A stretch of DNA of 7,935 nt, taken from JBEAOO01 sp041164825 (GTDB lineage: Bacteria; Pseudomonadota; Gammaproteobacteria; Burkholderiales; Burkholderiaceae_C). Under the pieces are notes generated by a model. The model had not been told where the DNA came from. It ran no database searches and was given only the letters and a program-made list of their open reading frames with translations. The position numbers and the translations under genes were made by a program. Below are positions 4,689-7,935 of this stretch, piece by piece. The DNA lies in the NCBI GenBank assembly GCA_041164825.1, contig JBEAOO010000228.1:1-7935 (forward strand). Reading direction: 5' to 3'. Numbering within the stretch: position 1 is the stretch's first letter; each line of letters starts with the position of its first letter.

Positions 4689-7253
4689 TTAGGGGATTTC
4701 GAAGGGGGGGCTTGACACCGGGATGACCACGAGAGCGTGTGAATTCAAGGCGCCCGCCGTGGCTCGCCAAGCTCGCGTGGTGGCGTGCCGGGGCGAGAAA
4801 TCCAGCGTGGCTAGCCCGCCGGGTGGCAGGTGCAGCAAGCTGCTGTCGCAGCGCCAACCGTCGGCCTGCACGTGCACGCCGAGCGCGGCCCGTTCGCTGC
4901 GCAAGGTCACCCGCAGGGTGCCATTGGCCTGCGCCTCGGCATGGGCGCTCAGGCCCACATCGGCGCTGCGCTGGGCCAGGGTTTCGGGCGCGAAGTGCAG
5001 CGTTTCGGCCAGCAGGGCGCCGCTGCGGCGGTCGCGCAGCGTGGCGTGGATCAGGTCGTTGGCGGCCGGGCCAAAGCGGTAGGCGTGGTTGAGGTCGCGA
5101 AAACCGCCGAGCAGCGTGGTCAGCGCCAGTCGGCCCTGGCCGCGGCCTGGGGTGATCAGCGGGGTGTCGGATTGGGCGGTGAGTTGCTGGCCGTGTTGGT
5201 AGATGCGCAGTTGCAGCACGGCGTCGAGCGGCGTGTCGTGCTCATGCGCCCAGTGCACATCGAGCCCGTTCAGGCCGTCGTCCAGCACGCCGATCCACAG
5301 TGGCTGCAGCACCCGCGAGAGGGCCTCAAACGCGGCTTTGGGCTCGCCCGCGTCGTCGAGCAGGCCCCAGCCTGCGCCGGCCCACAGGTCGCGCAGCAGC
5401 CACACCAGCGCGCCGTCGCAACGCGAGCCACTGGCGCGCCAGCGGGTGAAGGTGCGCGCCATGGCCTCGGCGCTGGCAGCGCGGCCAAGCAGCAGGTGGC
5501 GGGCCGGGTCGGCATAACGCAGGGCGTCGGGCCGCTCGCCGAACAGGCGCTCCAGGTAGTGCTCGCGCACGTCGTCAAAGTCCCAGCCGGCGCCCAGGTC
5601 GCGCGGTGAGCGGGCCTTCCAGGCGGCGGTGTGCACCCGCGGCGCGGCGTGGCCGGGCAGGCGCGCCAGGGTGGCGTCGCCAGGGATGTTGGCAAACGCC
5701 AGGCACTCGGCGGCGAAGCGCACGCCGCAGTGGCTGGCGTCGTTCAACTCGCGCTGGTAGGCGCCCACGCCGTAGTAAGAGCAGCTGCCTTCACGCGGCT
5801 GGTGCGGAAAGTCGCCGCCCCAGGCGCTGGACGGCCAGTAGGCCACGCCGGGCAGCGCCTCGGCCAACCATGCGGGCAGGTGCTGATGAAACAAGGGCGC
5901 CGCCCACAAGGCCGGGTCAGCGCCCCACATGGCGGCCTGTTGCGAGACCTCGGAGTTGCCACACACCAGCGCCAGGCTGGGCCGGGCCTGCAGCGCGGGC
6001 AACTGGTCGGCCAGCTCGGCCTGCACCTCGGCGGCGAACGCGGGGTCGTCGCCGGGGTAGTCCATGTTGGAGAACATCAGGTCGTGCCACACCAGCACGC
6101 CGTGGCGGTCACAGGCGTCAAAAAACGCGGGCGACTCCCAGGCCATCGAGCCGACGATGCGCAGCATGTTCATGCCGGCACGGGCCACTTGGGCGATGGC
6201 CGCGTTGTAGGTCGCGGGTTGGCCGTGCAGGCGCAGGATGTCGAGCGGCGTCCAGCAGGCGCCGCGGGCAAACACGCGCACGCCGTTGACGCTGAAGGCC
6301 AGGCCGCCTTGGCTGCTGTCGACCTGCAGATCGCGGAAACCGCAGTCGGGCAGGACCACGCTGTGGCTGCGGCCGTCGGCGGTGATGAGCTGCAGTGCCA
6401 CGGTGTAGAGCGCGGGCTTGCCGTGGGTGTGCGGCCACCAACGCTCGGCTTGGGGCACCACCGCTTCGCCCTCTGCGTGGCCAGACTGCGCCGTGTCGGC
6501 GCTGATGTTCAGCGGCGCCGACCACTGCGCGCCGTTGCGGCCCAGCACCAGGGTGGCGGCCCGCAGTGCCGACGCACCTTGCCAATTCAGCGCCACGCGG
6601 TAGCGGCCGGTGTCGCTCTCCAGCACGGCGCTGCGCTGCATCACCTGGGTGGCCAGCGGCTCGGGCTGGCCCAGCCACACCGGCTGCCAGGGGCCGATGA
6701 CGGGCGCCGGCGGCGACCAGCCGGGCGTGCGGCCGAGCAAGGTGGTGCGCCACCAGCGCAATTGCTGCTGGCTGAGCATGGGCACGCGCCAACGCGGCCG
6801 GGGCCGGCGTTGCGTGAGCGCGGTGTTGAGCGCATCAAAGCGCATCCACACGGTGTTGGTGCCAGGGCGCAGGTGCGCCTGCGCGGGCAGCACCCAGCGG
6901 CGGAACATGTTGTGGCTGCTCAGCAGCAGCGCGCCGTTGAGCCAGACGGTGGCGAGCGTGGCCAGGCCGTCGAGGCCGAGCTGCCATGGCGCATCGAGAT
7001 CCTCGGGCGCATCAAACGTGCCCTCGTACCACCAGACTTCGCTGTCGAAGTCGCGCACCGGGCCGTCGAGCGACCAGCGCCCGGCAGCGGCCAGCGCGGC
7101 GGCCACGGGCTGCGGCGTGTCGCCGATGTCCAGCCAATCGGCGTGGGCGTCCGGCGGTGAGTCGCTGGGTGTGCTCTGAGCGCACAGCCGCCATCGCGCC
7201 GCCGGCAGCGGCTGGCGCAGCATGGCGGGCGGGGCGGTGGTCGACGCGCTCAT
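4689..7253 (-). CDS. Glycoside hydrolase family 2, beta-mannosidase-like, no signal peptide
   Basis: An 854-residue protein with full GH2 architecture: an N-terminal galactose-binding-like sandwich (about 16-200, with WWYEGTF, VWLNG, NMFRRW), an Ig-like domain (about 200-310, ending near the RWWPH strand), a TIM barrel (about 311-650) and C-terminal beta domains. Barrel motifs follow the beta-mannosidase subfamily: RGACWTPLD (330-338), MNMLRIVGSMAWESPAFFD, LVWHDLMFSNMDYP, then CGNSE with the probable acid/base Glu435, and RFAAECLAFANIP with the probable nucleophile Glu516. Length is typical. Three usual residues differ: GNNE is GNSE, the WGGG loop is VGSM, and SEFG is AECL, so substrate or reaction may differ from true beta-mannosidases. 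The N-terminus is Ala/Pro-rich without a hydrophobic stretch, suggesting a cytoplasmic protein, which is unusual for degrading external polymer. Start ATG follows the ACP stop by 11 bp; Met11 (7223) is an alternative and neither has a clear Shine-Dalgarno sequence. GH2 membership is certain, substrate unknown. Confidence 0.9.
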   Translation of the reverse strand: MSASTTAPPAMLRQPLPAARWRLCAQSTPSDSPPDAHADWLDIGDTPQPVAAALAAAGRWSLDGPVRDFDSEVWWYEGTFDAPEDLDAPWQLGLDGLATLATVWLNGALLLSSHNMFRRWVLPAQAHLRPGTNTVWMRFDALNTALTQRRPRPRWRVPMLSQQQLRWWRTTLLGRTPGWSPPAPVIGPWQPVWLGQPEPLATQVMQRSAVLESDTGRYRVALNWQGASALRAATLVLGRNGAQWSAPLNISADTAQSGHAEGEAVVPQAERWWPHTHGKPALYTVALQLITADGRSHSVVLPDCGFRDLQVDSSQGGLAFSVNGVRVFARGACWTPLDILRLHGQPATYNAAIAQVARAGMNMLRIVGSMAWESPAFFDACDRHGVLVWHDLMFSNMDYPGDDPAFAAEVQAELADQLPALQARPSLALVCGNSEVSQQAAMWGADPALWAAPLFHQHLPAWLAEALPGVAYWPSSAWGGDFPHQPREGSCSYYGVGAYQRELNDASHCGVRFAAECLAFANIPGDATLARLPGHAAPRVHTAAWKARSPRDLGAGWDFDDVREHYLERLFGERPDALRYADPARHLLLGRAASAEAMARTFTRWRASGSRCDGALVWLLRDLWAGAGWGLLDDAGEPKAAFEALSRVLQPLWIGVLDDGLNGLDVHWAHEHDTPLDAVLQLRIYQHGQQLTAQSDTPLITPGRGQGRLALTTLLGGFRDLNHAYRFGPAANDLIHATLRDRRSGALLAETLHFAPETLAQRSADVGLSAHAEAQANGTLRVTLRSERAALGVHVQADGWRCDSSLLHLPPGGLATLDFSPRHATTRAWRATAGALNSHALVVIPVSSPPFEIP

Positions 7254-7264
7254 CGCGTGCGGTA

Positions 7265-7507
7265 TCAGGCGACCAGTTCGTCCACCGCACTGCGGATGGC
7301 GTCGATGCTGGAGAACACGGCGCGGGTCAGCATGTGGTCGGGGAACTCGACGTCAAATTCGCCCTCCAGCGCCAGCATCACGTTGACGCTGGCGTGCGAG
7401 CTCATACCGGCTTGGTAGAGGTCGGCGGCGGCGGGCAAATCGGCAGCGCTTTGGCTGAGTTTGCCGTGTTGGGTCAGGACGGTGCGGATGCGGGCTTCGG
7501 TGCTCAT
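7265..7507 (-). CDS. Acyl carrier protein with variant attachment motif
   Basis: An 80-residue acidic protein of the length and helical pattern of acyl carrier proteins, which hold acyl or related groups as thioesters on a phosphopantetheine arm. The segment LYQAGMSSHASVNVMLALEGEF aligns with the family core around the DSL motif and the helix ending in LxLExEF. The alignment places the attachment serine at Ser37, with Ser36 replacing the usual Asp and His38 the usual Leu. The C-terminal part (EFPDHMLTRAVFSSIDAI) matches helix III and IV of type II ACPs. The ATG start gives a normal N-terminus, but no good Shine-Dalgarno sequence precedes it. It lies between a phosphopantetheinyl transferase (44 bp upstream) and a GH2 protein (11 bp downstream), probably as one operon. 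It is unlikely to be the fatty-acid synthesis AcpP, which carries DSL and lies with fab genes. The cargo cannot be read from this sequence; a role in modifying polysaccharide units is inferred from context. Confidence 0.88.
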   Translation of the reverse strand: MSTEARIRTVLTQHGKLSQSAADLPAAADLYQAGMSSHASVNVMLALEGEFDVEFPDHMLTRAVFSSIDAIRSAVDELVA

Positions 7508-7551
7508 GGGCGGTGACTTGAAGTGAAATGAAACAGGAGGATCGGAGCCGC

Positions 7552-7935
7552 TCAGCGCGGCGTGGGGAGCGCCGCGTCGGTGGTGGGCGCCGAGGTCAAT
7601 GCCGCCACGATGGCCACGGCTTGGTCGCCGTCGTGGCTGAGCGACAGACTGGCGGGCCCGCAGGCCAAGCGGCCCGCCAACTCGGCCGCTCGGCCGTGCA
7701 AGGCCAGTGCGGGCTGGCCGGTGCCGGCGTCGGTGTGGACCTCGATGTCGCGCCAATCGATGCCGGCATTGGACCAGCCGTAGGCTTTCAAGGCGGCTTC
7801 TTTGGCCGCAAAGCGGGCGGCCAGGCGTTCTTCACGCTGGTGCTGGGTGCCGCGCGAGGCGCTGTGCAATTCATGGGCGGTGAACAGCCGCGACTCAAAG
7901 CGGGCGCCAAACTGCGCCAGAGATTCGCGCACACT
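7552..7935 (-). CDS. AcpS-type 4'-phosphopantetheinyl transferase (5' end beyond window)
   Basis: This enzyme would move the 4'-phosphopantetheine arm of coenzyme A onto the conserved serine of an acyl carrier protein in the cytoplasm, converting apo- to holo-ACP. The 127 visible residues match the body of the AcpS family: FGARFESRLFT near the start, then the signature ERLAARFAAKEAALKAYG with the metal-binding Glu of AKEA, and a C-terminal SLSHDGDQAVAIV strand. The family normally starts about 15 residues earlier with a GxD strand carrying the second metal ligand. That strand is absent and the frame is open to the right edge, so the true start lies outside the window; the internal GTG at 7932 is probably not the start. 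The gene lies 44 bp upstream of an ACP gene in the same direction, which points to a dedicated activating enzyme. The housekeeping acpS usually sits beside pdxJ/recO, a context not seen here. Family assignment is firm; dedication to the neighbouring ACP is inference. Confidence 0.86.
   Translation of the reverse strand, partial: SVRESLAQFGARFESRLFTAHELHSASRGTQHQREERLAARFAAKEAALKAYGWSNAGIDWRDIEVHTDAGTGQPALALHGRAAELAGRLACGPASLSLSHDGDQAVAIVAALTSAPTTDAALPTPR

Noticed and set aside
4603..4857. Separate 84-codon minus-strand gene at the GH2 3' end
   Set aside because: Most of it is a shifted frame of the GH2 gene and the rest has non-coding-like third positions; kept only as a possible frameshift note.
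5631..7160. Long plus-strand open frame (509 codons) opposite the GH2 gene
   Set aside because: Arg/Gln/Gly/His-rich with no recognisable fold; the minus strand has unmistakable GH2 motifs, so this is an antisense shadow.
7516..7524. Operator-like palindrome ACTT-C-AAGT (coding strand) between the transferase and ACP genes
   Set aside because: Four-base arms are expected by chance at this frequency and no promoter boxes accompany it.
7535..7540. AGGAGG on the plus strand resembling a ribosome binding site
   Set aside because: No credible plus-strand gene follows; the surrounding minus-strand genes explain the region.

Overview
The window is a compact, high-GC block of eight protein genes, all transcribed leftward on the minus strand. 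The GC-rich third codon positions, the EPS-type operon layout and the protein families suggest a betaproteobacterium of the Burkholderiales (Comamonadaceae or Leptothrix/Rubrivivax-like). That placement is inference from composition and family resemblance; no rRNA or other marker gene is present. There are no tRNA or rRNA genes, CRISPR arrays, insertion sequences or phage genes.

In transcription order, right to left: (i) the 3' part of an AcpS-type 4'-phosphopantetheinyl transferase running off the right edge (7552-7935); (ii) a small acyl carrier protein (7265-7507); (iii) an 854-residue GH2 beta-mannosidase-like protein with no visible signal peptide (4689-7253); (iv) an 82-bp gap, lower in GC than the genes around it; (v) a GT4/DUF1972-type glycosyltransferase (3362-4606); (vi) a Wza-like outer-membrane export lipoprotein with a duplicated export domain (2247-3365); (vii) a Wzz/GumC-like inner-membrane chain-length protein (854-2257); (viii) a CpsD/Wzc-type P-loop ATPase (180-857); (ix) the first 56 codons of a membrane protein, possibly a polymerase or ligase (1-169). 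Genes v to viii overlap by 4, 11 and 4 bases, and ix follows after 10 bp, so they are almost certainly one translationally coupled unit.

The left half is a recognisable exopolysaccharide or capsule secretion machine: a sugar transferase, an outer-membrane channel, an inner-membrane co-polymerase and its cytoplasmic ATPase partner. The right half is less ordinary. A carrier protein, its probable own activating enzyme and an apparently cytoplasmic glycosidase-like protein sit in the same orientation directly upstream. The best reading is a polysaccharide whose building blocks are decorated with a group carried as a thioester on the ACP, with the GH2 protein trimming, proof-reading or transferring glycans inside the cell. 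That combined function is inferred from gene order and domain content; nothing in the window proves it.

Other points worth a look are a carrier-protein attachment motif reading Ser-Ser-His instead of Asp-Ser-Leu, changed active-site-loop residues in the GH2 protein despite two retained catalytic glutamates, a kinase-like ATPase lacking the Walker A' aspartate and the tyrosine tail, and a 68-residue internal duplication in the export lipoprotein.
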